Shown: positions 26,885 to 35,630 of the stretch, one piece after another
How positions within the stretch are numbered: the stretch's first letter is position 1
How the letters are laid out: every line of letters begins with the position of its first letter
From: an uncultured Pseudovibrio sp.
Lineage (GTDB): Bacteria > Pseudomonadota > Alphaproteobacteria > Rhizobiales > Stappiaceae
Reading direction: 5' to 3'
DNA length: 64,000 nucleotides
Assembly: GCA_947496145.1 (NCBI GenBank)
Contig: CANMBS010000025.1
Span: 1 to 64,000 of the forward strand
Translations under genes and position numbers: made by a program
The notes under the pieces: generated by a model
Told to the model about the DNA's origin: nothing
What the model saw: only the letters and a program-made list of their open reading frames with translations
Databases searched by the model: none

Positions 26885-27871
26885 TTATTCAACAGCCAGT
26901 GCCTTATCGAGCAGTTGCTGCCCATTTTCCACTTCGCTTGCGAATTTCTTGTAAGACGTTTCCATTGCCAGTGCGCGCCAGACAGCGAAATCTTCAGCTG
27001 ACATTTTCGCAATCTCAACGCCTGCTTCACGGAACACCTCTGCAGAAGCAGCATCTTGCTTCTTAGCTTCTGCCAGATAGTAAGCCTGTGCTTTTTCTGC
27101 GGCTTTGCGCAGAGCGCCCTGTTGTTGCTCATTCAGCCTTTCAAAGGTTGATTTGTTCATGAGTAAAGGCTGATACATGAACCAGAGGGCAACATCACCT
27201 GCCGGAGTATAACAGGAAACCTGTTCGTAAATCCGGTAGGAAACGAAAGAGGCAGACGAAGTATTTGCTGCGTTAAGAACGCCGGTTTGCAGGGCGTTGT
27301 AGATTTCTGAGGACGCCATTGAGGCAATAGAAGCTCCTGCGCCTGCCAGCATCTGCTCAAATGCTTTACCGGCAGCACGCATTTGCAGGCCTTTTACGTC
27401 TTCAGGCTTGGTAATGCATTTTTCTTTTCCGGAGAAACCACCTGCCAGATAACCGTGAACCAGCACCATGACATCATCTTTTGCCATGATCTCTTCCAGA
27501 CTTCTCATGAATGGAGACACACTGAGGCGTGCTGCATGATCGTGGTTCTTCACCAGACCCGGCATAAGCGTGAGGTTATATTCGGGACGTTGCCCTCCTG
27601 CATAGCTAAGTGGCAAGACAGCCATTTCAAGCGCACCACGGCTGAGCGGGCGGTATTGCTCACGTGGCTTGAAGAGTGATTTGGAGCCATAAATTTTTAT
27701 AGATAGATCCACATTGGCAGCAGCTACTTCATCAGCAACAATTTGCGCGACTTTGTGACGAATATCTTTGTTGGACCACTGGTGAGACAAACGTAACGTT
27801 TCAGCTTGTGCAAAACCAAAGCTTGCGAAGATTGCAGCTGCTCCCACAGCTGCCTTCAGCATAAATTTCAT
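26885..27871 (-). CDS. dctP: TRAP transporter periplasmic solute-binding protein DctP
   Basis: 328 aa from ATG 27871, chosen because GGGAGAAC lies just upstream and a signal peptide begins there (M-K-F-M-L-K-A-A ... F-A-Q-A, cleavage near 23). The mature protein starts E-T-L-R-L-S-H-Q-W and has the family helix-strand pattern, with Q-M-R-A-A-G-K-A and Y-N-A-L-Q-T-G-V-L-N-A-A. It binds the substrate in the periplasm and hands it to DctQM. It is divergent from the gntR gene. Likely ligand malonate, inferred from matB. Confidence 0.9.
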   Translation of the reverse strand: MKFMLKAAVGAAAIFASFGFAQAETLRLSHQWSNKDIRHKVAQIVADEVAAANVDLSIKIYGSKSLFKPREQYRPLSRGALEMAVLPLSYAGGQRPEYNLTLMPGLVKNHDHAARLSVSPFMRSLEEIMAKDDVMVLVHGYLAGGFSGKEKCITKPEDVKGLQMRAAGKAFEQMLAGAGASIASMASSEIYNALQTGVLNAANTSSASFVSYRIYEQVSCYTPAGDVALWFMYQPLLMNKSTFERLNEQQQGALRKAAEKAQAYYLAEAKKQDAASAEVFREAGVEIAKMSAEDFAVWRALAMETSYKKFASEVENGQQLLDKALAVE

Positions 27872-27944
27872 ATTGTTCTCCCGAAAACCCCAAGGGGTTA
27901 AACAGACAATGAAAAAAGGAGTTTTGTATATTTTATAATTATGA

Positions 27945-27954
27945 TTGTATACAA
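27945..27954. promoter_or_regulatory. TTGTATACAA palindrome, probable GntR/FCD operator
   Basis: A perfect 10-base palindrome in the 130-base region between dctP and the divergent regulator gene, with a half-similar TTGTATATTT at about 27924. GntR/FCD proteins often bind short AT-rich palindromes of the T-x-G-T-x-x-A-C-x-A kind. Its position would let one site control both the transporter operon and the regulator. Confidence 0.6.
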
Positions 27955-28001
27955 GAATGGATGTATTGTGTTTTGTCAAGCGCTTGTTGTAAGAATGAGA
28001 G

Positions 28002-28667
28002 ATGGAAAAACGCCGAGCTGATAATATTGCCCAGGAGCTGGAAGAGCTGATCTTTAACGGAACGTTTCGTAATGGAGACCGGCTGGATGAGGTGCGTTTG
28101 TCAGAGCGCTTCAACGTTTCCAGAACACCTCTTCGCGAAGCCTTTCAAAGGCTTGCTCTTTCAGGTCTGGTGGAACTTATCCCGCGTCGTGGAGCCTTCG
28201 TCCGCCAGCCAGGGCCGCTTGAACTTATGGAAATGTTTGAGGTGATGGCGGAGCTGGAAGCTGTCTGTGGTCGTTTAGCAGCAAGACGAATTGATGAAGT
28301 TGCGCTTGAAAAACTCCGTGTTCTGAATATAAAATGTCAAGAAGCTGTCAATGCGAATGATACTGAAAGCTATTATCTGGAGAATGAGCGTTTCCATAAG
28401 TTGATTTATCACGAATCTGGTAATGGCTTTCTGGAACAAGAAGCTGTGCGGTTGCATCATCGACTAAAACCGTTTCGGCGATTGCAGCTTCGGCTGCGTG
28501 GCCGTATGGAGCAATCCATGTCAGAGCACGAAGATGTGGTGGATGCTCTTGCTTCCGGAGACTCTGAAAGGGCTGCCAATTCACTACGGGATCACGTAGC
28601 TGTACAGGGTGAAAAGTTTCACCGCCTTATGGTTGGTTTAAACAAACACATGACAGCAGCGGAATAG
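28002..28667 (+). CDS. GntR-family regulator with FCD ligand domain
   Basis: 221 aa. The N-terminal winged helix (about 1-70) has the GntR signature S-E-R-F-N-V-S-R-T-P-L-R-E-A-F-Q-R-L and a beta-wing G-L-V-E-L-I-P-R-R-G-A-F-V. The C-terminal FCD domain has the F-H-x-L-I-Y-H-E-S-G-N and S-E-H-E-D-V-V-D-A-L motifs that supply metal-binding histidines. Such regulators usually repress neighbouring catabolic genes until a small carboxylate binds. Divergent placement suggests control of dctPQM-matB, so it may be MatR-like. Confidence 0.85.
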   Translation: MEKRRADNIAQELEELIFNGTFRNGDRLDEVRLSERFNVSRTPLREAFQRLALSGLVELIPRRGAFVRQPGPLELMEMFEVMAELEAVCGRLAARRIDEVALEKLRVLNIKCQEAVNANDTESYYLENERFHKLIYHESGNGFLEQEAVRLHHRLKPFRRLQLRLRGRMEQSMSEHEDVVDALASGDSERAANSLRDHVAVQGEKFHRLMVGLNKHMTAAE

Positions 28668-28699
28668 TGGTTCTGAGGCCACTGGGCTGCAAGCTCAAA

Positions 28700-28801
28700 C
28701 TTAAAGCAGTTCGCGTTTAAGCTGAAACGCTTGATCTGCTTTAGCTTTTGTTTTTGAGTATCTTTATCTGAAAACCGGTGTCCACTTTTCAGAGATACGC
28801 T
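28700..28801. repeat. Extragenic repeat element with hairpin and AAACCGGTxTCCACTTTTC box
   Basis: AAAGCAG...GTTT (28703-28718) pairs imperfectly with AAACGC...CTGCTTT (28725-28742), giving a hairpin. Further on, GAAAACCGGTGTCCACTTTTC closely resembles a box I remember as widely repeated between genes in Rhizobiales and relatives. It sits between the convergent gntR and dnaE2 genes and reaches the dnaE2 stop codon. It could also act as a terminator. No second copy was found in this window, so repeat status rests on memory. Confidence 0.45.
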
Positions 28802-31800
28802 TTAGTGAAAATCTCTGCTGGGGAAGAGTTTTTTTGCCTGTTCGCGTGGGTGACGGGCGGTGCTGCGGGGAATGAGTGGACGGCGCGGGGCATCATCTGC
28901 GGTGGGGAGTGTTTGACCGATATCCTCATCCAGAGGGTGACCAAGTTGAGACAGGCGCTCAGAATAGTCACTTATTTCCTGGGCTATGAGGTGCACCACA
29001 ATGCCTTCACGCTGCAAGTAACCTGTGACATGGAGCAGGCGACCTGAGATTACCTGTCTGCGGAATTTTTGATAGATTTTGGGCCAGACGACCACATTAC
29101 ACACGCCTGTTTCATCCTCCAGCGTGAGGAAGATGACGCCGGAAGCTGTGCCGGGGCGCTGGCGTGTGATGACAAGGCCGCAGACCTGTGTGCGCTTTAA
29201 AGGAGCACCTGACAAAGCAGCATGGGTGGTAAGGCCTGGAATATCGGGTCGCAACAACTCCATGGGATGAGCGCGCAGGGACAGGCGTGTGGCAAGATAG
29301 TCCTCCACCATTTCTTCTCCCAGATGCATGGTAGGCAAGGAAACATCTGGTTCAAAGATAGCTTCGCCATCAAATGGATCATTAAACAGCGGTAGTGGTT
29401 GTATGCCTTTGATGGCTTTGACTTGCCAGAGAGCGTCTCGGCGACTGAGGCCCATGGAGATAAAGGCATCAGCTTCTGCCAGTTTTTCCAATGCCTTGGG
29501 AGGGATGTTACCACGCTGCCAGATACTTTGTGGGTCGGGATAGCCATTGCCTCGTGCGGCGACGAGCCAGAGGGCATCTTCTTCCTTGAAGCCCTTGATC
29601 TGCCGGAAACCCAGCTGGATGGCGAGTTGTCCGTCGCCACGCCGCTCCAGTGTATTATCCCAGTGGCTGTGGTTGGCGCAGACAGGGCGTACTTCCACCC
29701 CGTGCTCGCGAGCGTCTCGTATTATTTGTGCAGGGGCATAAAAGCCCATAGGTTGGGAGTTGAGCAAGGCACAGGCAAAGGCAGCTGGATGATGGCATTT
29801 CAGATAAGCGGAGACATACGCCAGCATGGCGAAAGCGGCTGCATGGCTCTCCGGGAAACCATAGTTGCCAAAGCCCTCGATTTGAGAGAAACAACGCTCC
29901 GCAAAATCTAGTTCATAACCACGCTGTAACATGCCTTTGATGAAGCGTTCCTTGAATGAGCTGATAGTGCCCATACGTCTGAAGGTGGCAAGAGAACGGC
30001 GCAGACGGTCGGCTTCTTCTGCGGAAAAGCCTGCGGCAACCTCTGCGATGCGCATGGCTTGCTCCTGAAACAAGGGGACGCCGAGGGTTTTGCCTAGTAC
30101 TTCTTCAAGTTCTTTGGAAGGGAAGGTAATTTGCTCAATACCCTGACGACGTTTGATATACGGGTGTACCATTCCACCCTGAATGGGGCCGGGGCGAACA
30201 ATGGCAACTTCTATGACAAGATCATAGAATTGGCAGGGTTGCATGCGAGGGAGAAAGTTTAATTGGGCGCGGCTTTCTACCTGAAAAACACCGATTGCAT
30301 CCGCCTTGCAGAGCATCTTGTAGGTTGGTTTGTCGTCTGGAGGCACTGTGGCGATAGTGAGCTGGTCTCCGCCTTTTTGAGCAATCAGATCAAAGCATTT
30401 GCGAAGGCAGGTGAGCATGCCGAGGCTGAGGACATCAATCTTCAGGATTTGCAGAGCGTCGATGTCGTCCTTATCCCACTCAATAACGGTACGGTCTTCC
30501 ATAGCAGCATTTTCGATGGGGCATAACTCATCTAACCTTCCCTGAGTAATGACGAAACCACCTACATGCTGAGAGAGGTGACGGGGAAAGCCGATGATTT
30601 CTTTGATCAGACGGATCGTAAGGGCAAGGCGCGGGTTATCTTTAGTTAAGCCAAGTTCTTTCAGTCGTTCCTCTGGGATGCCATTGCCAGATGAGCCCCA
30701 CATCAGGCCAGTCAGGCTGGCAAGAAGGTCCTGAGACAGGCCCATAACCTTGCCAACCTCGCGGATAGCTGCACGGGAGCGGAAGTGAATGACCGTGGCG
30801 CACAGGCCAGCCCGATGACGACCATATTTTTTGTAGATGTGCTGGATGACTTCTTCACGGCGTTCGTGCTCAAAATCCACGTCAATGTCTGGCGGCTCAT
30901 TACGGTATTCTGAAATGAAGCGCTCAAACACCATGGAAATGGTTTCCGGCGATACATCGGTGATACCGAGGGCATAGCAAATGATGGAATTGGCCGCAGA
31001 GCCGCGCCCCTGACAGAGGATGCCCTGAGAGCGGGCAAAAGTGACGATATCTCGTACGGTGAGGAAGTAAGCGGCAAATTTGAGTTTGCCTACCAATGCC
31101 AGTTCCTTTTTCACCAGAGATTGTACGTTTTCTGTTTCGCCTTTGGGGTAGCGGCGTTTGATGCCTTCCAGCGTGAGACGTTCCAGCCGTTGTTGTGCGG
31201 TTTCGTTTGAGTTGTCCTCCTGCGGGTAATCGTAGGAGAGTTCTGAAAGGCAGAAAGAACAGCGATTTGCAATTTCCAGTGTGCGTTTGATAGCCGCTGG
31301 ATGATTGCGAAACAGGCTGGCCATATCCTGAGAGGATTTAAGGCGGTGTTCGCTATTGGGAAGAGCGCGGCGACCAATCTGGTCGATAGTGATGCCCTCA
31401 CGGATGCAGGTCAAAACATCTGCCAGTTGACGGCGATTGCTACTATGCATGAGCACATCGCCCACTGCGACCATGGGTGTCGCAAGCTGCAAGGCAAGTT
31501 TAGCGCAATTATCGAAATAGGCCTGATCTCTGCCATCGTAAAGGGGAGCAGCACCTAAGAAAACATAGGAGGGGTAGGCTTGGGCGAGCTTTTTAATATG
31601 TTCGCTGACCAGTGGTGTTTCCAGTGTGGTCTGTGGAAGGGCGACAAAAAGTATGCCAGAGGCGTCTTTCAACAGGTCAATGAGAAACAGCTGGCACTGG
31701 CCTTTTTCTGCGCGGCGCTTGCCTTTGGTGAGTAAACGGGACAGACGCGCATAAGCTTCGTGGTCCTGAGGGAAGGCAAGCCAATGAACGGGGCTGTCTT

Positions 31801-32119
31801 CCAGTATCAGGCGGCAACCGACAATCAAGCGAGGCAGGGTGACTGCGGAGACTGGCAGGTCATTTACGCCTTCCACAATGTCTTGCCTGCTGCTTGGATC
31901 CTGACGATGGCTGGAACGTACCGCCAGCACCTCATCGCGTTTGCGGGCCAGTTCTTTGAGAGCTGTATACGCACGGACTATGCCTGCTAATGAATTGCGG
32001 TCCGTAATGGCGATAGCAGAAAGGCCGAGTTTTGCAGCGCGTGCTACCAGTTCTTCCGGGTGCGAGGCTCCGATCAGAAAGGTGAAATTGGAGGTCACGC
32101 ACAGCTCAGCATAGGTCAT
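28802..32119 (-). CDS. dnaE2: Error-prone DNA polymerase DnaE2 (ImuC)
   Basis: 1105 aa from ATG 32119, which overlaps the imuB stop in ATGA. GTG 32143 would add 8 residues. A C-family polymerase used for translesion synthesis after DNA damage. It has an N-terminal PHP domain (Y-A-E-L-C-V-T-S-N-F-T-F-L), the polymerase core with G-R-G-S-A-A-N-S and catalytic aspartates in P-P-D-I-D-V-D-F, and the Q-H-V-G-G-F-V block. A C-terminal OB fold carries L-T-L-E-D-E-T-G. The length and the ImuAB partners separate it from replicative DnaE1. Confidence 0.95.
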   Translation of the reverse strand: MTYAELCVTSNFTFLIGASHPEELVARAAKLGLSAIAITDRNSLAGIVRAYTALKELARKRDEVLAVRSSHRQDPSSRQDIVEGVNDLPVSAVTLPRLIVGCRLILEDSPVHWLAFPQDHEAYARLSRLLTKGKRRAEKGQCQLFLIDLLKDASGILFVALPQTTLETPLVSEHIKKLAQAYPSYVFLGAAPLYDGRDQAYFDNCAKLALQLATPMVAVGDVLMHSSNRRQLADVLTCIREGITIDQIGRRALPNSEHRLKSSQDMASLFRNHPAAIKRTLEIANRCSFCLSELSYDYPQEDNSNETAQQRLERLTLEGIKRRYPKGETENVQSLVKKELALVGKLKFAAYFLTVRDIVTFARSQGILCQGRGSAANSIICYALGITDVSPETISMVFERFISEYRNEPPDIDVDFEHERREEVIQHIYKKYGRHRAGLCATVIHFRSRAAIREVGKVMGLSQDLLASLTGLMWGSSGNGIPEERLKELGLTKDNPRLALTIRLIKEIIGFPRHLSQHVGGFVITQGRLDELCPIENAAMEDRTVIEWDKDDIDALQILKIDVLSLGMLTCLRKCFDLIAQKGGDQLTIATVPPDDKPTYKMLCKADAIGVFQVESRAQLNFLPRMQPCQFYDLVIEVAIVRPGPIQGGMVHPYIKRRQGIEQITFPSKELEEVLGKTLGVPLFQEQAMRIAEVAAGFSAEEADRLRRSLATFRRMGTISSFKERFIKGMLQRGYELDFAERCFSQIEGFGNYGFPESHAAAFAMLAYVSAYLKCHHPAAFACALLNSQPMGFYAPAQIIRDAREHGVEVRPVCANHSHWDNTLERRGDGQLAIQLGFRQIKGFKEEDALWLVAARGNGYPDPQSIWQRGNIPPKALEKLAEADAFISMGLSRRDALWQVKAIKGIQPLPLFNDPFDGEAIFEPDVSLPTMHLGEEMVEDYLATRLSLRAHPMELLRPDIPGLTTHAALSGAPLKRTQVCGLVITRQRPGTASGVIFLTLEDETGVCNVVVWPKIYQKFRRQVISGRLLHVTGYLQREGIVVHLIAQEISDYSERLSQLGHPLDEDIGQTLPTADDAPRRPLIPRSTARHPREQAKKLFPSRDFH

Positions 32120-33588
32120 GCAAATTCCCCCTGCACGTACCACGCTGGATTTTGCGGAGTAAAGAATAACCAGAGACGGCGGCCTTCTGTGGTCTCTACT
32201 CGCCAGTAATCTCGCAGACCTGAACGCCAGTTTGGGTCATCCATCCACCATTCCGGACAGATGCGCTCCGGACCTGTCGCGTTGGCAATGGAAAATTTCA
32301 TGCGTCGCCAGTTGAAGGTGCTGGGTGGACTTCTTTCACTTCCTCCTATGGTTTCCGGGGGAAATAGTCTTAGGGGTCGTGAGGTTTTGCTGTACCATTG
32401 CCCCTCTGGTTCGCAATAAGCAGCAGGTGAGACAGTAAAGCTGCGCTCGGGGATATGACTTTCAGCGGGTTGGAAGCACTTGATTTTTTCAAGGCCGATG
32501 CGACTGCCAAGGCGAGTGATAAGATCGCTCAGCGCGTCATTCTTCTTTTCTGGTGTGCTGCTTGCTTCCAGTTGCTTAAGGGGCAAGGGCTCTATGGTGA
32601 GAGCTTTCAGACGGATCTGATCGATGCCAAAGCCTGCGTCTATTTCGCGGAGGCTGCGTTCAAACAGGGGAAGAATGCTTGCTGCTTCCCGCATGGGACG
32701 GGCGAGACGCAGCTCTACCTGTACACTGGCCTGATCCACACGCTGGCAGGTTATGAGCAGAATACGGGTGCCCATCTCTTGTGTTTTGAGTTTTTCGCAG
32801 ATGCGATTAAGTAAACGTTCAAGGCCTGCCATCACGTCATCGTAAAGGCCGATGGGGTCCGGGAAACTGAGGCGAGCGGCATAGGACATTTCAGGAGAGG
32901 CAGGATTGATCTGTTCTGGCTGATCTCCAAGGGCCTGATCTATGCGGCGCATCAGGGGCAGGCCAAAACGACGGCCTAGTGTGGCGCGTGGGATTGCTAG
33001 CACATCACCAATGGTGCGCAGGCCGAGGCGTTGCAAGGTGGCACAGGTTTCATCATCCAGCCGTAAAGCGGCCACAGGGAGTGGGCTTAAGGCTGTTTTG
33101 AGCTGTCCGGCCTGTATAACGCCTTTGCTAAAGTGGGACATGGCCCAGGCTGCACCGATTGTCTCAGCCAGACCAGAGCGGACATTGAGCTGATAACTTG
33201 TGAGCCTTTCGTGAATATCTGCCAGTAAGTCTGCCTCGCTCTCAAAGAAATGAGTGGAGCCGGTTACGTCCAAAAGCAAGCCATCATGTCCGTCAAAGCC
33301 CACCCAGGGACAATAGCGATCTGCCCATCTGGCCAGCAGCTTGAGAAACCTGTCATCTGCATGAAGATCTGACGGCTGAGTGAGCAGCTCAGGGCATAAA
33401 GCTCTGGCATCTGACAGCCCCATACCGGGGACTAAGCCAAGTCTCAGGGCTTGCCGATTGAGGCAATACAGCCTTTCGGTGTTCTTTTCGTGAGAGGTGA
33501 CTGCAAATGGTGCAGATATGGGGTTTGCACGCAAAATGCGGTCACTTGCCATCCTCGGAAACCACAATGACACGATGCGTCTTTGCAT
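32116..33588 (-). CDS. imuB: Y-family polymerase-like protein ImuB
   Basis: 490 aa. ImuB is a non-catalytic DinB-like protein that links DnaE2 to the beta clamp in SOS mutagenesis. The N-terminus V-S-L-W-F-P-R-M-A-S-D-R replaces the acidic D-x-D-x-F-F motif of true Y-family polymerases, so it should lack activity. The Y-family finger/palm pattern is still visible (L-G-L-V-P-G-M-G-L-S-D-A-R-A), with helix-hairpin-helix elements (L-G-L-R-T-I-G-D-V-L). It overlaps imuA by 47 bases and dnaE2 by 4. Confidence 0.92.
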   Translation of the reverse strand: MQRRIVSLWFPRMASDRILRANPISAPFAVTSHEKNTERLYCLNRQALRLGLVPGMGLSDARALCPELLTQPSDLHADDRFLKLLARWADRYCPWVGFDGHDGLLLDVTGSTHFFESEADLLADIHERLTSYQLNVRSGLAETIGAAWAMSHFSKGVIQAGQLKTALSPLPVAALRLDDETCATLQRLGLRTIGDVLAIPRATLGRRFGLPLMRRIDQALGDQPEQINPASPEMSYAARLSFPDPIGLYDDVMAGLERLLNRICEKLKTQEMGTRILLITCQRVDQASVQVELRLARPMREAASILPLFERSLREIDAGFGIDQIRLKALTIEPLPLKQLEASSTPEKKNDALSDLITRLGSRIGLEKIKCFQPAESHIPERSFTVSPAAYCEPEGQWYSKTSRPLRLFPPETIGGSERSPPSTFNWRRMKFSIANATGPERICPEWWMDDPNWRSGLRDYWRVETTEGRRLWLFFTPQNPAWYVQGEFA

Positions 33589-34108
33589 CCCAATACACCT
33601 TCCAGTTTGTTAGTGTTCCTGATTTGTTCTTAATTAGTTGCCAATCCTGAAGTGTCAAGTTCTTGTTGGAGGTATGGCCTCCTTCGAATATAGGGGAGCA
33701 GTGCCAGCGGGTTTGGGTTGCGTTGCTGCCTGCGCCCTCAGGTATGATTAAAATTCCGGTGGAGCCGCCTTCTTCCGCAGCGAGTTGCAAGCGTCTGCCT
33801 GCTGTAAGGTCGAGCTTTTGTGTGACTTCACAGATAACCAGACTAACCGCACCAGAGCGTAAGCCGTCTTCCGAGCAGGCCAGCAAATCCTTGTGGGTAT
33901 CTGCATGCACCATCACAAGTTTTTTAGGGGATACAAACTGCGTCAAACCAGTGGGATTGAGTTGTTCGGTTTGCCAGCCGGACTGGAGCCACAAAATGGT
34001 TGCATCGACTTGTCCGCAGGCCATTGCGGCAAATGAGAAAGCTCCGGCACCACATACCTCGTGTACTCTTTGGGCCTGAAGAGGGAAGACTTGTTCTAGC
34101 TTGGTCAT
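33542..34108 (-). CDS. imuA: SOS mutagenesis protein ImuA
   Basis: 188 aa. A small RecA/SulA-like protein that starts the imuA-imuB-dnaE2 cassette. The N-terminal V-H-E-V-C-G-A-G-A-F-S-F-A-A-M is typical of alphaproteobacterial ImuA, as are the V-M-V-H-A-D-T and L-Q-L-A-A-E-E-G-G-S-T-G sections. It lies just downstream of a LexA box, so it is expected to be damage-induced. ImuA has been proposed to modulate RecA. Confidence 0.88.
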   Translation of the reverse strand: MTKLEQVFPLQAQRVHEVCGAGAFSFAAMACGQVDATILWLQSGWQTEQLNPTGLTQFVSPKKLVMVHADTHKDLLACSEDGLRSGAVSLVICEVTQKLDLTAGRRLQLAAEEGGSTGILIIPEGAGSNATQTRWHCSPIFEGGHTSNKNLTLQDWQLIKNKSGTLTNWKVYWDAKTHRVIVVSEDGK

Positions 34109-34135
34109 AAGACCTGAACTATCACATATAAATTA

Positions 34136-34150
34136 GAACATATCAAGAAC
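34136..34150. promoter_or_regulatory. LexA (SOS) box upstream of imuA
   Basis: GAAC-N7-GAAC on the plus strand is GTTC-N7-GTTC on the coding strand of imuA, the LexA direct repeat of Alphaproteobacteria. It ends 28 bases before the imuA start codon, the expected place for repression of the mutagenesis cassette. Confidence 0.85.
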
Positions 34151-34236
34151 ATGGCTGGTGGTATTATGCTTATGGTTAAAGCTTTTGGGTTTTTCAGAAA
34201 AATAATGCGTTCGCAGGTGCTTGATATGTATAGTGT

Positions 34237-34635
34237 TTAAGTCGTGATGGGTTTGGAGGGTCTGCTGGCGATGTAAACGGCAATGGAAGCCATCATAAGA
34301 GCGACAGCGACAGCAAGCAGCAGTGTCGGGTGGGACATTTTCAGAAACATTACGTAGCCAAAAGTGAGGCCTGTGAAGGCAAGGAACTTAGCCTTTTTCG
34401 GAATGATCTTGTGTTTTTGCCAATGGATAACACTTGGGCCGATCTTGGGATGCGTGAGAATCCAGTTTTCCAGGTGCGGGTTGGATTTTGCAAAGCAGCC
34501 AGCTGCAAGAATGAAGAAGATCGTTGTTGGTAGCAGAGGGAGAAAAATGCCAATAATCCCTGTGGCTACAAGAGCTAAGCCAAGTGTAAGGTAGAATAGC
34601 TTTTTCACAGGTTGCTCCATTTCTGGCACGCACAT
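34237..34635 (-). CDS. DUF454 (YbaN-like) inner-membrane protein
   Basis: 132 aa; ATG 34620 would give a shorter form starting M-E-Q-P-V. The pattern G-L-x-x-V-x-x-G-I-I-G-I-F-L-P-L-L-P-T-T-I-F-F-I-L-A-A-x-C-F-A-K-S-N-P is the signature of the YbaN/DUF454 family, with H-P-K-I-G-P after it. Three or four hydrophobic segments are visible. The function of this family is not established. Gene stands alone between imuA and the DUF502 gene. Confidence 0.85.
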   Translation of the reverse strand: MCVPEMEQPVKKLFYLTLGLALVATGIIGIFLPLLPTTIFFILAAGCFAKSNPHLENWILTHPKIGPSVIHWQKHKIIPKKAKFLAFTGLTFGYVMFLKMSHPTLLLAVAVALMMASIAVYIASRPSKPITT

Positions 34636-34827
34636 GTGTGGTTATACGCCGTAAAGATGAGTGCTGACAATAGGGGGAGTTTGGCTGGTGGTGCTCGTGT
34701 TGGCGACACTGGCTAACATATCCACCCCATTAATGGGTATGGCTCCAAACTTTTTCAAGGGGAACTTGCAAAAGCCTCAAAATACACTAGTTCGTAAAGA
34801 AGCATAGATATACCTAAATGCCACCGC

Positions 34828-35622
34828 ATGACACGTGAGCAGGTGGCGCCCGGAATAGAAAGTTTGCCCATGGGATCTGACGGGGAATTGAAACCAAAGC
34901 GCGTTGGGTTCATGACGCGGCTTAGGAACTATTTCTTTACTGGCCTTGTCATTACAGGACCGGTTGGCATCACGCTTTATCTGAGCTGGTCACTTATTCA
35001 GCTTATTGATGCCTGGGTGAAGCCATTTCTTCCCACAATGTACAACCCGGATAACTATCTGCCGGTTGAGGTGCCAGGTTTCGGATTGTTTGCAGCACTT
35101 GTGGCGATCACTGTTATCGGGTTTCTTACGGCCAATATCGCCGGGCGATCACTGATTGGGTTTGGTGAATCCATTTTGGGTCGTATGCCACTGGTGCGTA
35201 ATCTCTATTCTGCTCTGAAACAGATCTTTGAGACGGTGTTGAATGACAGCGGACGTAATTTTACCAAGGCGGGACTGGTAGAATATCCGCGTAAGGGATT
35301 GTGGGCCATTGTTTTTCTTGCAACGGATACCAAGGGTGAAGTTGCTGATCATCTGAAAGATGAGGGTGCAGATACAGTCTCCGTGTTCTTACCAACAACA
35401 CCTAACCCAACTTCGGGCTTCTTATTGTTTGTGCCACGCGAAGACATTATCGAGCTTTCGATGAGTGTTGAAGATGCGGCAAAGCTTGTGATTTCGGCTG
35501 GACTGGTGAGCCCTGAATATCCAAAACTGCTTGAAGGTGAGGACCAGCAGGCGGTTGAGGCGCATCAGCGCAAAAAGGCTGCAAAAGACAACGGAAGTAC
35601 TGAGACCACCGTTGCTGAATAG
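34828..35622 (+). CDS. DUF502 family membrane protein
   Basis: 264 aa. Two membrane helices (about 33-58 and 86-108) are followed by a soluble domain. The family patterns are clear: F-F-T-G-L-V-I-T-G-P-V-G-I-T-L-Y-L, I-A-G-R-S-L-I-G, R-M-P-L-V-R-N-L-Y-S-A-L-K-Q, and F-L-P-T-T-P-N-P-T-S-G-F-L. The role is unknown; it is widespread in proteobacteria and often next to recG, as here. It is convergent with recG, only 8 bases apart. Confidence 0.88.
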   Translation: MTREQVAPGIESLPMGSDGELKPKRVGFMTRLRNYFFTGLVITGPVGITLYLSWSLIQLIDAWVKPFLPTMYNPDNYLPVEVPGFGLFAALVAITVIGFLTANIAGRSLIGFGESILGRMPLVRNLYSALKQIFETVLNDSGRNFTKAGLVEYPRKGLWAIVFLATDTKGEVADHLKDEGADTVSVFLPTTPNPTSGFLLFVPREDIIELSMSVEDAAKLVISAGLVSPEYPKLLEGEDQQAVEAHQRKKAAKDNGSTETTVAE

Positions 35623-35630
35623 CCAAGAGA

